Shown here piece after piece: positions 7,197-15,044 of a stretch of DNA of 29,090 nt. Every line of letters begins with the position of its first letter. Within the stretch, counting starts at the first letter, position 1. Under the pieces are notes generated by a model, which was given only the letters and a program-made list of their open reading frames with translations, was not told the DNA's origin and did not search any database. The translations under genes were made by a program, and so were the position numbers. Origin of the DNA: Rhodobacteraceae bacterium UBA1943 (GTDB lineage Bacteria > Pseudomonadota > Alphaproteobacteria > Rhodobacterales > Rhodobacteraceae); the NCBI GenBank assembly GCA_002336845.1, contig DDEX01000032.1:15589-44678 (forward strand), read 5' to 3'.

Positions 7197-7442
7197 ATGT
7201 CCGATCCCTATAATGTCACCGCTGATGAGCTGAAGCAGTTCATCGAACGCTTTGAGCAACTGGAGGCAGAAAAGAAGGATGTCGCCGAACAGCAGAAAGA
7301 GCTGATGGCAGAGGCCAAGGGCCGGGGGTATGACACGAAGATCCTGCGCAAGATCGTTGCCTTGCGCAAACGCCAGCCCGATGACATCGCCGAGGAAGAG
7401 GCGGTGCTGGAGCTGTACAAGCAAGCCCTCGGGATGTCCTGA
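7197..7442 (+). CDS. DUF2312 / GapR-family DNA-binding protein
   Basis: An 81-residue protein matching the DUF2312 (GapR) family along its length: ADELKQFIERFEQLEAEKKDVAEQ, then KGRGYDTKILRKIVALRKR and an acidic C-terminus. GapR of Caulobacter is a nucleoid protein that binds overtwisted AT-rich DNA ahead of polymerases and helps topoisomerases; the same role is inferred here. The helical, charge-patterned sequence fits the antiparallel coiled-coil dimer or tetramer. The length is usual for the family. It is a single gene with a long hairpin in its upstream region. Confidence 0.9.
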   Translation: MSDPYNVTADELKQFIERFEQLEAEKKDVAEQQKELMAEAKGRGYDTKILRKIVALRKRQPDDIAEEEAVLELYKQALGMS

Positions 7443-7459
7443 ACCCGTTCCGGTGCCCC

Positions 7460-8332
7460 TTAGGGCGCCATGAAATCCACGCCGTCCATTCCGGCGATTT
7501 CGGCCACATCGGCCTCATACAGCGCGTTGAGGTGGGCAACCACCTCATCGGTCCAGCCAGGCATCTCGATGTCCATGTTGATCCGCTCGGGCAGGGCAAA
7601 CTTGTCCAGAAAGGCTGAGACCACCCTGCGGCGTTGCAGGATGCTCTGCGGCGGATGCTTGTCCAGATAGGCCCGCAGCCGCGCCATGCCCTCGCCCGAC
7701 ATCAGCGTGGCCAGCAACTCATCCTCGCCCGTCAGCGCCACATCCTCCGGCAGGCCGGAGACGGCGCGCAGCACCTCTGGCCAGATCAGCGGCGTGTCCT
7801 CATCGCACCACACCGTCAGGGGCGCCTGCGGGTTGGCGTCGCGGATACGCCGGATCACCACCGACCAGCGCAGCGCGAACAGATCGGTGCCCTCCATGAA
7901 GGCCTCATAGCTTTCGGGTTTCAGCCGGTCATACAGCAGCGGCACAAAGGTGGCCGGGCTGCGGATCGCCAGATGAAACTCGGCTTCGATCTGCGGAAAG
8001 ATCTGCGAAAAGGCCCGGACCCGCCCCCCGGCCGAGGGATAAAGCGACTTTTTCATCGCCCAGGTCGGCAGCGCCATGAAACTGTCCCACGACAGGATCA
8101 GCCGGTCGGCCTTGTCCTCGGCCATGATCTCTTCCAGGATCAGCGCCTGCTCCTCGATCGTCGCCGCCTCGCCCCTCAGCCGGATCGCCGTTTCGCGCAG
8201 CAGCGCGCGGAACCGCCGTGTCGGCGGCACGGCGATAGAGCGGGCCGCCAGCGTATCGCGATTTGCCAGCAAACATTTCAGCAGGCGCTCCTCATCGGTA
8301 AAATGAGCGCCAAGGTGATAGACGATCCGCAT
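7460..8332 (-). CDS. Conserved protein of unknown function (Rhodobacterales type)
   Basis: A 290-residue protein beginning MRIVYHLGAHFTDEERLLKCLL, with later conserved-looking stretches (LILSWDSFMALP, LAIRSPATFVPLLYD, TVWCDEDTPLIWPEVLRAVSG). The pattern of an N-terminal strand plus HLGAH and a middle LAIRSPATF suggests a sulfotransferase-like or related nucleotide-binding fold, but the classical PAPS-binding loop is not visible, so this is only a suggestion. No signal peptide or membrane helix is present. The ATG at 8332 is chosen because the upstream extension is Pro/Arg-rich out-of-gene sequence. It diverges from the iron permease gene, with 131 bases between them. Confidence 0.7.
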   Translation of the reverse strand: MRIVYHLGAHFTDEERLLKCLLANRDTLAARSIAVPPTRRFRALLRETAIRLRGEAATIEEQALILEEIMAEDKADRLILSWDSFMALPTWAMKKSLYPSAGGRVRAFSQIFPQIEAEFHLAIRSPATFVPLLYDRLKPESYEAFMEGTDLFALRWSVVIRRIRDANPQAPLTVWCDEDTPLIWPEVLRAVSGLPEDVALTGEDELLATLMSGEGMARLRAYLDKHPPQSILQRRRVVSAFLDKFALPERINMDIEMPGWTDEVVAHLNALYEADVAEIAGMDGVDFMAP

Positions 8333-8400
8333 CCTGCCCCTGATCCTGCCTTGCCCGAGGCCCCGCCTTGCAGCGACAGGCTTTCTTGCGGGGCAGTCTT

Positions 8401-8429
8401 GGTTTTCTCCGGAATATACCGGGTTTTCT
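8401..8429 (+). promoter_or_regulatory. Paired direct repeat and palindrome upstream of iron permease
   Basis: GGTTTTCT occurs at 8401-8408 and 8422-8429, exactly 21 bases apart (two helical turns). Between them lies the near-palindrome CCGGAATATACCGG (8409-8422, 12 of 14 positions symmetric). It is 35 bases before the permease start in a divergent gap, as expected of an operator. It does not match the Fur, RirA or Irr consensus sequences I know, so the regulator is unknown. Confidence 0.4.
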
Positions 8430-8463
8430 GGACAGGGGAACCGCCTTCCTGTAAGCCGCCTGC

Positions 8464-10122
8464 ATGACAACCCAGCAAAACAGTCGGATAATACCTTTTG
8501 CCTTGCACCTGAACGGCTGGGCAGTGGGGGCGGTGCTGCTGGCGGGGCTGGTGGTGGCGCCGATGCTGGCGGTGGCTTGGATCGCGCTGCACCCGACCGA
8601 GAATATCTGGCCGCATCTTCTGGCAACCGTGTTGCCGCGCTATTTCGGCACCACGCTGGTGCTTATGGCAGGGGTGGCGGTGCTGGCGGGCGGGGCGGGG
8701 GCCGGGGCGGCCTGGCTGATCACGATGTACCGCTTTCCGGGGCGCGACGTGCTGGCCTATGCCCTGCTGTTTCCCTTGGCCATTCCGGCCTATGTCGGGG
8801 CCTTCGCGCTGGTCGATTTTCTGGATTATTCCGGTCTGGTGCAGACGTTCCTGCGCGCCACCTTTGGCTGGACCAGTGCCCGCGACTATTGGTTTCCGCA
8901 GATACGCACCAACTGGGGCGCCATCGTGGTGCTGGCCTCGGCGCAATACCCCTATGTGTATCTGCTGACCCGTCAGGCCCTGCGCGAACAATCGGGCGGC
9001 ATGTATGAGGTGGCGCGGGCCCTTGGCCTGACCGGCTGGGGTGTGTTCTGGCGGCTGGGCCTGCCACTGGCGCGGCCCGCCATTGCCGCCGGGGTGGCGC
9101 TGGCGATGATGGAGACGGTGGCCGATTTCGGCACCGTGCAGTATTTCGGGGTGCAGACGCTGACCACCGGCATCTTCACCACCTGGTTGGATGGCGGCAA
9201 CCCGGGCGGGGCGGCGCAGATTGCCGGGGTCATTCTGGTGCTGATCCTGACGCTGGTGGCAGTCGAGCGGTTCAGCCGCCGCAACGCGCGGTTTCACCGC
9301 CCGTCACGTGCGCCGCGCCCGATTGCGCCGGTGCGCCTGACCGGTTGGCAAGCAGCGGCGGCCTGGGTGCTGTGCTTCATTCCCTTTGCCAGCGGCTTTC
9401 TGCTGCCCGTTGGCGTGATGGGCCTTCACGCTGTCAAACGCCCCGAAGTCTGGCTGGAGCCGGGACTTCTGGCCGCGACGCTGAACACCGCTGTCGTCGG
9501 CAGTATCGCGGCGGCGCTGACGGTCTCGGCGGCGCTGTTTCTGGTCTATGCCGTGCGGATGGCGGGGCGGGCGACGGCGCGGCTGGTGCTGCCGGTCACG
9601 ACGCTGGGCTATGCCGCGCCCGGCGCGGTGCTGGCGGTGGGCATCCTGATCCCGCTGGCGGCGCTGGATCATAAGCTGGCAGACGGCTGGGCGGCGCTGA
9701 CGGGCCATGACCCCGGCCTCTTGCTGACCGGCACTTCGGCGGCCATCGTGCTGGCCTATGTGGTGCGGTTCTTCGGCATGGCGCAAAGTGCCGCCGACAC
9801 CGCCTTTGGCCGCATCCCGCCCAGCCTGCCGATGGCGGCACGCTCGCTGGGCCAGACCAGTGGTGGCACCCTGCGGCGGGTCTATCTGCCGATGATGCGC
9901 GGTTCGGTCGCCGCCGCCCTGCTGGTCGTGTTCGTCGAATGCGTCAAGGAATTGCCGGCGACGCTGCTGCTGCGACCCTTCAACTTCAACACGCTCTCGA
10001 CCCGGGTTTACGAACTCGCCAGCCTTGAAAAGCTGGAAGAGGCCTCGCCCGCAGCACTGGGCGTGGTGGCGATGGGCCTTCTGGCCGTGGCGCTTCTGGC
10101 CCATGGCAGCCGCGACCGCTAG
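8464..10122 (+). CDS. Ferric-iron ABC transporter permease (FbpB/AfuB type)
   Basis: A 552-residue inner-membrane protein with about twelve helices in two homologous halves, as in FbpB/SfuB permeases for Fe(III). Each half carries the EAA loop that contacts the ATPase: EVARALGLTGWGVFWRLGLPLARPAIAAG near residues 182-210 and MAARSLGQTSGGTLRRVYLPMMRG near 458-481. The signature DFGTVQYFGVQTLTTGIFTTW supports the iron group. The N-terminal helix starts at about residue 17. The periplasmic binding protein and ATPase genes are not adjacent: a tRNA follows and a divergent unknown gene precedes. It must therefore pair with subunits encoded elsewhere. The ribosome site is weak. A repeat pair upstream may be its operator. 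Confidence 0.9.
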   Translation: MTTQQNSRIIPFALHLNGWAVGAVLLAGLVVAPMLAVAWIALHPTENIWPHLLATVLPRYFGTTLVLMAGVAVLAGGAGAGAAWLITMYRFPGRDVLAYALLFPLAIPAYVGAFALVDFLDYSGLVQTFLRATFGWTSARDYWFPQIRTNWGAIVVLASAQYPYVYLLTRQALREQSGGMYEVARALGLTGWGVFWRLGLPLARPAIAAGVALAMMETVADFGTVQYFGVQTLTTGIFTTWLDGGNPGGAAQIAGVILVLILTLVAVERFSRRNARFHRPSRAPRPIAPVRLTGWQAAAAWVLCFIPFASGFLLPVGVMGLHAVKRPEVWLEPGLLAATLNTAVVGSIAAALTVSAALFLVYAVRMAGRATARLVLPVTTLGYAAPGAVLAVGILIPLAALDHKLADGWAALTGHDPGLLLTGTSAAIVLAYVVRFFGMAQSAADTAFGRIPPSLPMAARSLGQTSGGTLRRVYLPMMRGSVAAALLVVFVECVKELPATLLLRPFNFNTLSTRVYELASLEKLEEASPAALGVVAMGLLAVALLAHGSRDR

Positions 10123-10168
10123 GCCACCTTGCACAATTGCGCCCGGCTTGCTACATCGGCCCCGCGTA

Positions 10169-10240
10169 GCCCCTATAGCACAGCGGTAGTGCAGCGGTTT
10201 TGTAAACCGAAGGTCGGGAGTTCAAATCTCTCTGGGGGCA
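10169..10240 (+). tRNA. tRNA-Thr (anticodon UGU)
   Basis: It folds as a full cloverleaf of 72 bases. Acceptor GCCCCTA (10169-10175) pairs with TGGGGGC (10233-10239), with A10240 as discriminator. The D stem is GCAC/GTGC, the anticodon loop TTTGTAA carries the anticodon TGT at 10201-10203, and the T arm is GGGAG-TTCAAAT-CTCTC. The outermost anticodon-stem position is a G-A mismatch. CCA is not encoded. It reads ACA codons (Thr). Confidence 0.95.
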
Positions 10241-10286
10241 CGCGCAGCCACATCTGAGTCTCTGCCGCCACAGTGATGCCCCCATA

Positions 10287-10315
10287 TCGGGTAGGTTCAA
10301 CTTTCCGCTACCCGA
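10287..10315 (+). terminator. Hairpin downstream of tRNA-Thr
   Basis: TCGGGTAG (10287-10294) and CTACCCGA (10308-10315) form an 8-bp perfect stem with a 13-base loop, 47 bases after the tRNA and 90 bases before nrdR. No T-run follows, so it may end the tRNA transcript with help from other factors or be a processing or leader structure. The remaining sequence between tRNA and nrdR (10241-10405) shows no gene. Confidence 0.35.
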
Positions 10316-10405
10316 CCCCTCGCGTCCTGTCCTATGGTTTGCCCAACCACCGGCGCACAGACACCGGGGCTAGAGGCAGACCAACAATCAGCAAGGAGGG
10401 GGCGA

Positions 10406-10873
10406 ATGCGCTGCCCATTCTGCGGCAATATCGATACCCAGGTGAAGGACAGCCGCCCGGCCGAGGATCATGTATCGATCCGCCGCCGTCGCTTTTGCCC
10501 GGCCTGCGGGGGCCGCTTTACCACCTATGAGCGTGTGCAGCTGCGCGATCTGGTCGTGATCAAATCCAGCGGCAAACGCGAGGATTTTGACCGGACCAAG
10601 CTGGAACGCTCGATCCGCATCGCGCTGCAAAAACGGCCCATCGACCCGGATCGCATTGACCAGATGATTTCCGGCATCGTGCGGCGCCTGGAAAGCCTTG
10701 GCGAAACCGACATCTCCTCGAAGGTGATCGGAGAGATCGTGATGGAATCCCTCGCCCGGATCGACACGGTGGCTTACGTGCGGTTCGCCAGCGTTTACAA
10801 GAACTTCCAGGCGGCAGATGATTTCGACCGCTTCGTCAGCGAATTGCGGCCCACGCCCGCCAGCGACGAGTGA
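10406..10873 (+). CDS. nrdR: Transcriptional repressor NrdR
   Basis: A 155-residue protein with the usual NrdR length and layout. An N-terminal zinc ribbon (C3-x2-C6 and C31-x2-C34, with RRRRFCPACGGRFTTYER) is followed by an ATP-cone domain (VIKSSGKREDFDRTKLERSIRIALQKR ... VIGEIVMESLARIDTVAYVRFASVY). NrdR senses ATP/dATP and represses ribonucleotide reductase genes. AAGGAGGGGG just before the ATG at 10406 fixes the start within a longer open frame. Its stop overlaps the ribD start as GTGA (10870-10873), so the two are translated together, a pairing common in bacteria. No clear NrdR box was found in front of it. Confidence 0.96.
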   Translation: MRCPFCGNIDTQVKDSRPAEDHVSIRRRRFCPACGGRFTTYERVQLRDLVVIKSSGKREDFDRTKLERSIRIALQKRPIDPDRIDQMISGIVRRLESLGETDISSKVIGEIVMESLARIDTVAYVRFASVYKNFQAADDFDRFVSELRPTPASDE

Positions 10874-11985
10874 ACGACCGGCTGACAGATGAAACCCACA
10901 TGGCCCATGCGCTGCACCTTGCGGCGCGTGGGTTGGGCAATGTCTGGCCCAATCCGGCGGTGGGCTGCGTGCTGGTCAAGGATGGTGTGATTGTCGGGCG
11001 CGGCTGGACCCAGCCCGGTGGGCGCCCCCATGCCGAACGCCGTGCGCTGGATCAGGCGGGCGCCGCTGCGCGTGGCTCCACCGCCTATGTGACGCTGGAA
11101 CCCTGTGCCCATTACGGCCATACACCACCATGCGCCGAAGGGCTGATTGCAGCCGGGGTGACGCGGGTCGTCACCGCCCTGACCGACCCCGATCCCCGTG
11201 TGGCGGGCAAAGGCCATGCCATGCTGCGGGCGGCGGGCATTTCCGTGACCGAGGGCATCCTGTCGCCCCGGGCCACACGCCTGAACGCGGGCTTTTTGCG
11301 CCGCGTCGCCGAAGGCCTGCCCTTCGTGACCCTGAAACTGGCCACCACTCTGGATGGCCGCATCGCCACCGCCAGTGGCGACAGCCGCTGGATCACCGGG
11401 CCAGAGGCCCGCCGCCATACCCATCTTTTGCGGCTGACCCATGATGCGGTGATGGTGGGTTCGGGCACCGCCCTTGCGGATGACCCCGACCTGACGGTGC
11501 GCGATCTTGGTGCTGCCCGGCAGCCGGTGCGTATCGTGCTGGACAGCCGGCTCAGCCATTCTCCCGACAGCCGGCTTGGCCGCAGCGCCAGGCAAAGCCC
11601 GGTCTGGATGGTGCATGGCCCCGATGCCCCCGCGACGGCCCGCGCGGCCTGGTCCGCGACCGGGGCAGAGCTGATCCAGGCAGAGCTGATCGGGGCCGCG
11701 CCCGACGGCCCTCACCTGTCGCCAAGGGCCGCGCTGACCGCGCTGGCCGGGCGCGGTCTGACCCGTATCCTGTGCGAAGGGGGCGGAAAACTGGCTGCCG
11801 CGCTGGTTCGCGACCGGCTGGCACAGGATCTGGCGCTTTATACCGCAGGGGCGCTGATCGGCGGGGACGGGCGCGCGGCCTTGGGCGCGTTGGGTCTTGA
11901 CCGGCTGGCAGAGGCCCCACGTCTGACGCTGCAAGAGGCCCGTCTGATCGGGGGCGATAGCCTCACCCTCTGGGCCTTTGGCTGA
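10870..11985 (+). CDS. ribD: Bifunctional riboflavin biosynthesis deaminase/reductase RibD
   Basis: A 371-residue fusion enzyme. The N-terminal deaminase domain has the zinc site H54-A-E56 and C79/C88 (LEPCAHYGHTPPCAEG). The C-terminal reductase domain starts at about residue 150 (FVTLKLATTLDGRIATASGDSRWITG) and contains an ILCEGGGKLAAAL motif. It converts 2,5-diamino-6-ribosylamino-pyrimidinone 5-phosphate to the ribitylamino-uracil phosphate in riboflavin synthesis. The start is a GTG that overlaps the nrdR stop by four bases. Later riboflavin genes (ribE, ribBA, ribH) do not follow here. No FMN riboswitch-like structure was recognised upstream. Confidence 0.96.
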   Translation: MNDRLTDETHMAHALHLAARGLGNVWPNPAVGCVLVKDGVIVGRGWTQPGGRPHAERRALDQAGAAARGSTAYVTLEPCAHYGHTPPCAEGLIAAGVTRVVTALTDPDPRVAGKGHAMLRAAGISVTEGILSPRATRLNAGFLRRVAEGLPFVTLKLATTLDGRIATASGDSRWITGPEARRHTHLLRLTHDAVMVGSGTALADDPDLTVRDLGAARQPVRIVLDSRLSHSPDSRLGRSARQSPVWMVHGPDAPATARAAWSATGAELIQAELIGAAPDGPHLSPRAALTALAGRGLTRILCEGGGKLAAALVRDRLAQDLALYTAGALIGGDGRAALGALGLDRLAEAPRLTLQEARLIGGDSLTLWAFG

Positions 11986-12026
11986 AAGCAGGGCAGGGGC
12001 GCTTACCCCCTCGGGCCTTTGGCCCT

Positions 12027-12104
12027 CACCCCCGGAGTATCTGGAGAAGGGCAAATGCAGCCTGCCTTTTGTCCTTCCCCTTCTGCAAATATCCCACGGG
12101 GGTG
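12027..12104. repeat. Long imperfect inverted repeat (REP-like) between ribD and gloA
   Basis: CACCCCCGGAGTATCTGGAGAAG (12027-12049, given here as arm one) pairs with the arm at 12080-12104, whose reverse complement starts CACCCCCGTGGGATATTTGC and ends AGAAG. The inner part offers a competing stem, GAAGGGCAAA with TTTTGTCCTTC. The CCCCCGGAGTAT core resembles short sequences I associate with intergenic regions of other Rhodobacteraceae. It sits between the 3' ends of convergent genes, a usual place for REP-like or bidirectional terminator elements. Confidence 0.45.
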
Positions 12105-12134
12105 CGGGGGTGTGAAACCCCCGCCGCCGCCGGC

Positions 12135-12563
12135 TCACCAGTGGCCGGTGTTGGCCATGCTGCTCCACGGTTCCGCCGGGGCCAGCGCCGCGCCCTTTTG
12201 CAGCAGTTCGATCGACACATTGTCGGGGCTGCGCACAAAGGCCATGCGGCCATCGCGCGGCGGGCGGTTGATCGTCACGCCATTGGCTTGCAGATGAGCG
12301 CAGGTGGCGTAGATGTCGTCAACCTCATAGGCAAGGTGGCCAAAATGGCGGCTGTCCGAAGGCAGGGCGGCATCGCCATCCCAGTTCCAGGTCAGTTCCA
12401 CCGGGCAATCCGGTTGGCCGGGCGGTGCCATGAAGACCAGGGTGAAGCGGCCGCCTTCGTTATCATAGCGGCGGGTTTCTTCCAGCCCCAAAAGCCGGTA
12501 GAAAGCCATGGATTTCTCCAGATCCAGCACGCGGACCATGGTGTGAAGATAGCGGATCGTCAT
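12135..12563 (-). CDS. gloA: Lactoylglutathione lyase (glyoxalase I)
   Basis: A 142-residue VOC-fold enzyme. The four metal ligands of the E. coli-type GloA are recognisable: H7 (RYLHTMVRV), E56 (PVELTWN), H76 (RHFGHLAYEVDD) and E119 (VSIELLQKG). The signature MAFYRLLGLEETRRYDN near residues 19-34 is typical. It isomerises the glutathione hemithioacetal of methylglyoxal to lactoylglutathione in the cytosol. The metal preference (Ni/Co versus Zn) cannot be decided by eye. It lies 69 bases downstream of the Slam-like gene on the same strand and probably has its own promoter. Confidence 0.92.
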   Translation of the reverse strand: MTIRYLHTMVRVLDLEKSMAFYRLLGLEETRRYDNEGGRFTLVFMAPPGQPDCPVELTWNWDGDAALPSDSRHFGHLAYEVDDIYATCAHLQANGVTINRPPRDGRMAFVRSPDNVSIELLQKGAALAPAEPWSSMANTGHW

Positions 12564-12632
12564 CGGATATACCCCCTTTGGGTGTCGCGGGCCGCAAGGC
12601 TAACCGGCATGGCGGCAGAAGGCGAGGGGGGA

Positions 12633-14009
12633 TCAGAAGCTGGACGACAGGCTGATGGTCACGCCGACATTCATCGTATCGCGCACCACCACGTCGGAAA
12701 CCGACCGGCTGGCCGCCAGGCCGATCGTCGGGGCAAAGCCATAGATCGACAGGTTTTCAAAGCTGGCGCTCAGCCCCATGTCCACCAGCATGTCCGGTGA
12801 CCGGCCCGGCGTTTTCCAATAGTCGCGGCCTTCGACCCGGGCGAAGACATTCATGTCCACACCGTTGAAAAGTTCGGGCGGGGTCCAGTCCGCCTGGATC
12901 GACAGGGCGCGATTGGCAACCCCGGCCGCATCCGACTGGCGCAGGATGGCATCGAACCCGAAACTCAATCGTCCGTTGCCGACCGGCAGGTCGTGGCGCA
13001 GCCCAAGGCGGGTTTCGACCGAATTGGCGACCGGACGATCCTCGACATCGGTCGCGGTGACGGCCAGTTGCAACCCGACTGTCTTGCGGTTCTCGAAGGC
13101 GCGGGTCATGCCAAAGGACAGAATGGCCTCATCCAGCAGGTGTTCGCCGCCATACCAGCGCCGGCCAAGCGCCACCGAGGCGTTGGCGGCGGTGTCGGGG
13201 CGCAGCATTTGCTGGCCGGACAAGCCAAAACGCAGGCTGGACTGATCAAAGTCTTCGCCGCGGGCGCCGGGCATCAGTTCCAGCGCCTCGTCCCCAAGTT
13301 TCGACTTGCGCGCCATGGCGATGGCAAAGGCCGCCAACTGCCGGTCCTTGCTGCGCATCAGGTCGTAAGACATCTGGCCTTGCGCCACCGCGGACCAGCC
13401 GGGCAGGGCCTGGGCAATGGGGATCGGAATGCCCCAATAGTCGAAACTGTCATGCAGCGAACCGCCGTTGACATTATCGGTCGGCCCGACCGCAAGGCTG
13501 AATTTGCCGTGCAGCCTGGTGCGGGCCTCAAGCTGGCCGAACGCTGCGCGCAGCCCGTCGTGTTCCTCGGGCGAGGCGGCGTACATATCGGCCCGGCGCA
13601 GCCAGAGTTTGGAAAGGATGGGATACTTGCCATGCGACAGCGCCTCGGCGGTCAGATAGGCGGCCTCGAACCGCTGGCCTCTGGTCTGGGCGTGCCGAAA
13701 GGCCTGCTTGCCGGTGGTCCAGCCCCGCTCTGGCTGGCCTGAGCGGGTCGAGGCGGCCGACAGCAGCATCAGCGCCTGTGGATCCTGCGGATCCCTGGCC
13801 ACAAGTTCTGCCGCAATCTCTGCCGCCAGGGCGTATTTGCGCTGCTCCAACGCGCGGCGCGCCACATCGCGCGCCACCTCTGGCGTCATCACGACAGAGA
13901 CGGCTTCTGCCGCACCTGGCCCTTCCGCGGCATGGGCAAGACCACAGGCAGATCCCGCAAGCAGGGCAGCGGCCAGCAGCCAGCCGCCTGCCGTTTGCAT
14001 CAGGGGCAT
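12633..14009 (-). CDS. Slam-like outer-membrane lipoprotein translocator (DUF560, type XI secretion)
   Basis: A 458-residue protein. It has a signal peptide (about 1-28, AHA before AEGP), a TPR-like helical periplasmic domain (about 40-165, e.g. ALEQRKYALAAEIAAELVARDPQDPQALMLLSAA), then a beta-barrel of about 290 residues with alternating strands that ends in Phe. The first barrel strand, SLAVGPTDNVNGGS, resembles the xxPDxNIN motif of DUF560 proteins. Family members (Slam) move lipoproteins across the outer membrane to the cell surface. The preceding gene on this strand encodes a lipoprotein whose stop forms TGATG with an internal ATG at 14000, so the true start may be 14009 or 14000 (458 or 455 residues). 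The gene order of cargo then translocator supports a dedicated pair. Confidence 0.82.
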   Translation of the reverse strand: MPLMQTAGGWLLAAALLAGSACGLAHAAEGPGAAEAVSVVMTPEVARDVARRALEQRKYALAAEIAAELVARDPQDPQALMLLSAASTRSGQPERGWTTGKQAFRHAQTRGQRFEAAYLTAEALSHGKYPILSKLWLRRADMYAASPEEHDGLRAAFGQLEARTRLHGKFSLAVGPTDNVNGGSLHDSFDYWGIPIPIAQALPGWSAVAQGQMSYDLMRSKDRQLAAFAIAMARKSKLGDEALELMPGARGEDFDQSSLRFGLSGQQMLRPDTAANASVALGRRWYGGEHLLDEAILSFGMTRAFENRKTVGLQLAVTATDVEDRPVANSVETRLGLRHDLPVGNGRLSFGFDAILRQSDAAGVANRALSIQADWTPPELFNGVDMNVFARVEGRDYWKTPGRSPDMLVDMGLSASFENLSIYGFAPTIGLAASRSVSDVVVRDTMNVGVTISLSSSF

Positions 14010-14854
14010 CCCGGCCCGCCGGCATCGGCACAGTTGGTCAGGGCAAGCAGGCCATGCTCACGAACCTGGCTGCCGTTGTAGGGGTCGAAAACCATGATCG
14101 CGGCAATATCGGCGGCATTGGTGCCGCCAAAGCCCCCGGCATAATCCCCAACCGCACTCTGGCCGATATAGACCTTGCCGGCAAAGTCGCCGGACGATGC
14201 GATCCCGGTGTCATAAAGCGAAATCGTCGGCAAGGCGGTGCTGGTATCGACGATGCTGCGCTGGTCCACGCCGCCCGAAATCTTCATTTCGGTGAAGTCG
14301 GCGGTGATCAGCGCCCGCCCTGTGGTGCGGTAAGAGCGCGTCGGGTCCAGATCGCCGCCCGGACCGGGAACGACCGCGCCGACATTCAGCAAGCCCGCAT
14401 AGGTGCCGGAATAGGTATAGCGCGCGCCAAGGCCGCTGGTGGGCTGTGTGTAAACCGTTGTCCGCACATAGTCGCCGCCATAGTGATAGGTGGCGAACTG
14501 CCCGCCATCGACCGCCATCATCGCCTTGATGCCGGGCGTCTGCTTGACCAGCGCCAGGACATAGCGGTTCGAACTGCTTTCCTGGTGGGTAAAGGCCTGA
14601 TAGCCGCCGACATCATAGGCTGCGTTGCGCGTATAGGTGCCCGACAGATCCGAGGCATCTTGCGAGGTCATGTTGACGGTGATGGAAGAGCCGCCCTCGG
14701 CATAGCTGGCCGAATTCAGGTTGCCCTTCACGGTTGTCGGCACGGTCGAGGGGGTGTCTGTCCCGCCGCCGGTATCGGTTCCGGTGCCAAATGGGTTCCC
14801 GTCACAACCTGCAAGTCCGAATGCCGCAACCAGCAGCGCGCGTTTCACAAACAT
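14000..14854 (-). CDS. Surface-type lipoprotein, candidate Slam cargo with TbpB-like barrel
   Basis: A 284-residue lipoprotein. It has a short signal peptide with lipobox LAGC (Cys17), a Gly/Thr/Asp-rich linker (about 18-42), then a beta-rich domain. Toward the C-terminus, GQSAVGDYAGGFGGTNAADIAAIMVFD resembles the conserved end of TbpB-type and haemophilin-type 8-strand barrels (G-F-x-GP/GT-x-A-x-E-x-x-G-x-F), the domain recognised by Slam proteins. The two Cys residues near the end (NCADAGGPGC) may form a disulfide. The ligand or function is unknown. Asp at +2 after the lipid Cys would mean inner-membrane retention under the E. coli Lol rule, which is odd for a surface protein. The ATG is at 14854 with AGGA a few bases before it. 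Confidence 0.78.
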   Translation of the reverse strand: MFVKRALLVAAFGLAGCDGNPFGTGTDTGGGTDTPSTVPTTVKGNLNSASYAEGGSSITVNMTSQDASDLSGTYTRNAAYDVGGYQAFTHQESSSNRYVLALVKQTPGIKAMMAVDGGQFATYHYGGDYVRTTVYTQPTSGLGARYTYSGTYAGLLNVGAVVPGPGGDLDPTRSYRTTGRALITADFTEMKISGGVDQRSIVDTSTALPTISLYDTGIASSGDFAGKVYIGQSAVGDYAGGFGGTNAADIAAIMVFDPYNGSQVREHGLLALTNCADAGGPGCP

Positions 14855-14865
14855 ATCCTGCCCCT

Positions 14866-14909
14866 CGCAATTTTGCGTGAACTTTGCCGGGAAAGCCTAT
14901 GAAAGTCAA
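14866..14909 (-). promoter_or_regulatory. Candidate promoter for the lipoprotein-Slam operon
   Basis: On the minus strand TTGACT (14909-14904) and CAAAGT (14886-14881) are 17 bases apart, giving a start point near 14874. A short palindrome CGCAATTTTGCG (14866-14877) covers that start point and could be an operator. The -10 box is weak (three of six). The rest of the 190-base gap to thyX shows no gene. Confidence 0.4.
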
Positions 14910-15044
14910 AGAAGAACGCCCGGTGCGCCGCAATCCCGCCACAGTGTCGCGCCCGTGCATCACGCTTTCCATAGTGGTTCCGCAAATGGCCTGCCCCAGA
15001 TATAGTCTGCGCCAGCATCAGATTCGCCCGCGAAAGGCCCGCCC

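Noticed and set aside
10241..10405. Possible FMN riboswitch or NrdR box in front of nrdR-ribD
   Set aside because: The region is short and shows neither the conserved RFN-element segments nor the ACA-type NrdR repeat; only a simple hairpin is seen.
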